From Bacteroidales bacterium (GTDB lineage: Bacteria; Bacteroidota; Bacteroidia; Bacteroidales; Muribaculaceae): DNA of 6,584 bases. Below the pieces are notes generated by a model. It was given only the letters and a program-made list of their open reading frames with translations, had not been told where the DNA came from and did no database searches. A program made the position numbers and the translations under genes. Positions 6,565 to 6,584 of the stretch are shown piece after piece; positions within the stretch are counted from its first letter, which is position 1, and each line of letters begins with the position of its first letter. The DNA is taken from NCBI GenBank assembly GCA_019415705.1, contig DXYS01000070.1, positions 1 through 6,584 of the forward strand. Reading direction: 5' to 3'.

Positions 6565-6584
6565 CGAATATAACGATTTATCAG

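Noticed and set aside
1..6584. Mobile element, prophage, CRISPR array, tRNA or rRNA
   Set aside because: No transposase or integrase motifs, no regularly spaced direct repeats, and no tRNA- or rRNA-like sequence were found on either strand by eye.

Overview
The window looks like a chromosomal segment of a Bacteroidota bacterium, most likely order Bacteroidales and perhaps a Muribaculaceae-type gut commensal. The basis is threefold: promoters fit the Bacteroides -33/-7 pattern (TTTG...TAnnTTTG), start codons follow A/T-rich leaders without clear Shine-Dalgarno sequences, and the membrane M23 peptidase begins with the 'VFYRYNPTTERYDRVYPS' type of N-terminus I associate with Bacteroidales. Coding sequence is moderately GC-rich with C/G-ending codons, and intergenic DNA is AT-rich. 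The family-level placement is an inference.

Layout. 1-60: intrinsic terminator of a gene lying off the left edge. 61-215: AT-rich leader with a candidate promoter embedded in a 12-bp-arm inverted repeat. 216-2042 (+): exported two-domain protein, an N-terminal calcineurin-like metallophosphoesterase followed by a PQQ/BamB-type beta-propeller. 2043-2165: convergent intergenic region with a strong + strand terminator and a T8G8 homopolymer junction. 2166-2510 (-) and 2524-3495 (-): a two-gene operon, transcribed right to left, of a membrane-anchored M23 metallopeptidase followed by a small MerR-type regulator. 3496-3652: a compact divergent control region in which the M23-merR promoter and the alaS promoter are superimposed. 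3653-6274 (+): alaS, complete, followed by an intrinsic terminator. 6333-6417: short leader with a perfect 11-bp inverted repeat. 6418-6564 (+): a 48-residue histidine-rich, single-membrane-helix protein of unknown function.

How they fit together. Most of the window is ordinary core genome: alanyl-tRNA synthetase, a cell-wall peptidase and a regulator. No mobile element, CRISPR array, tRNA or phage feature is visible. The points worth a second look are regulatory and small-scale: back-to-back promoters for alaS and M23-merR that occupy the same roughly 36 bp, dyads ahead of three of the transcription units, and the tiny His-rich membrane protein behind alaS. No gene looks broken, and all catalytic motifs that can be checked by eye are intact.
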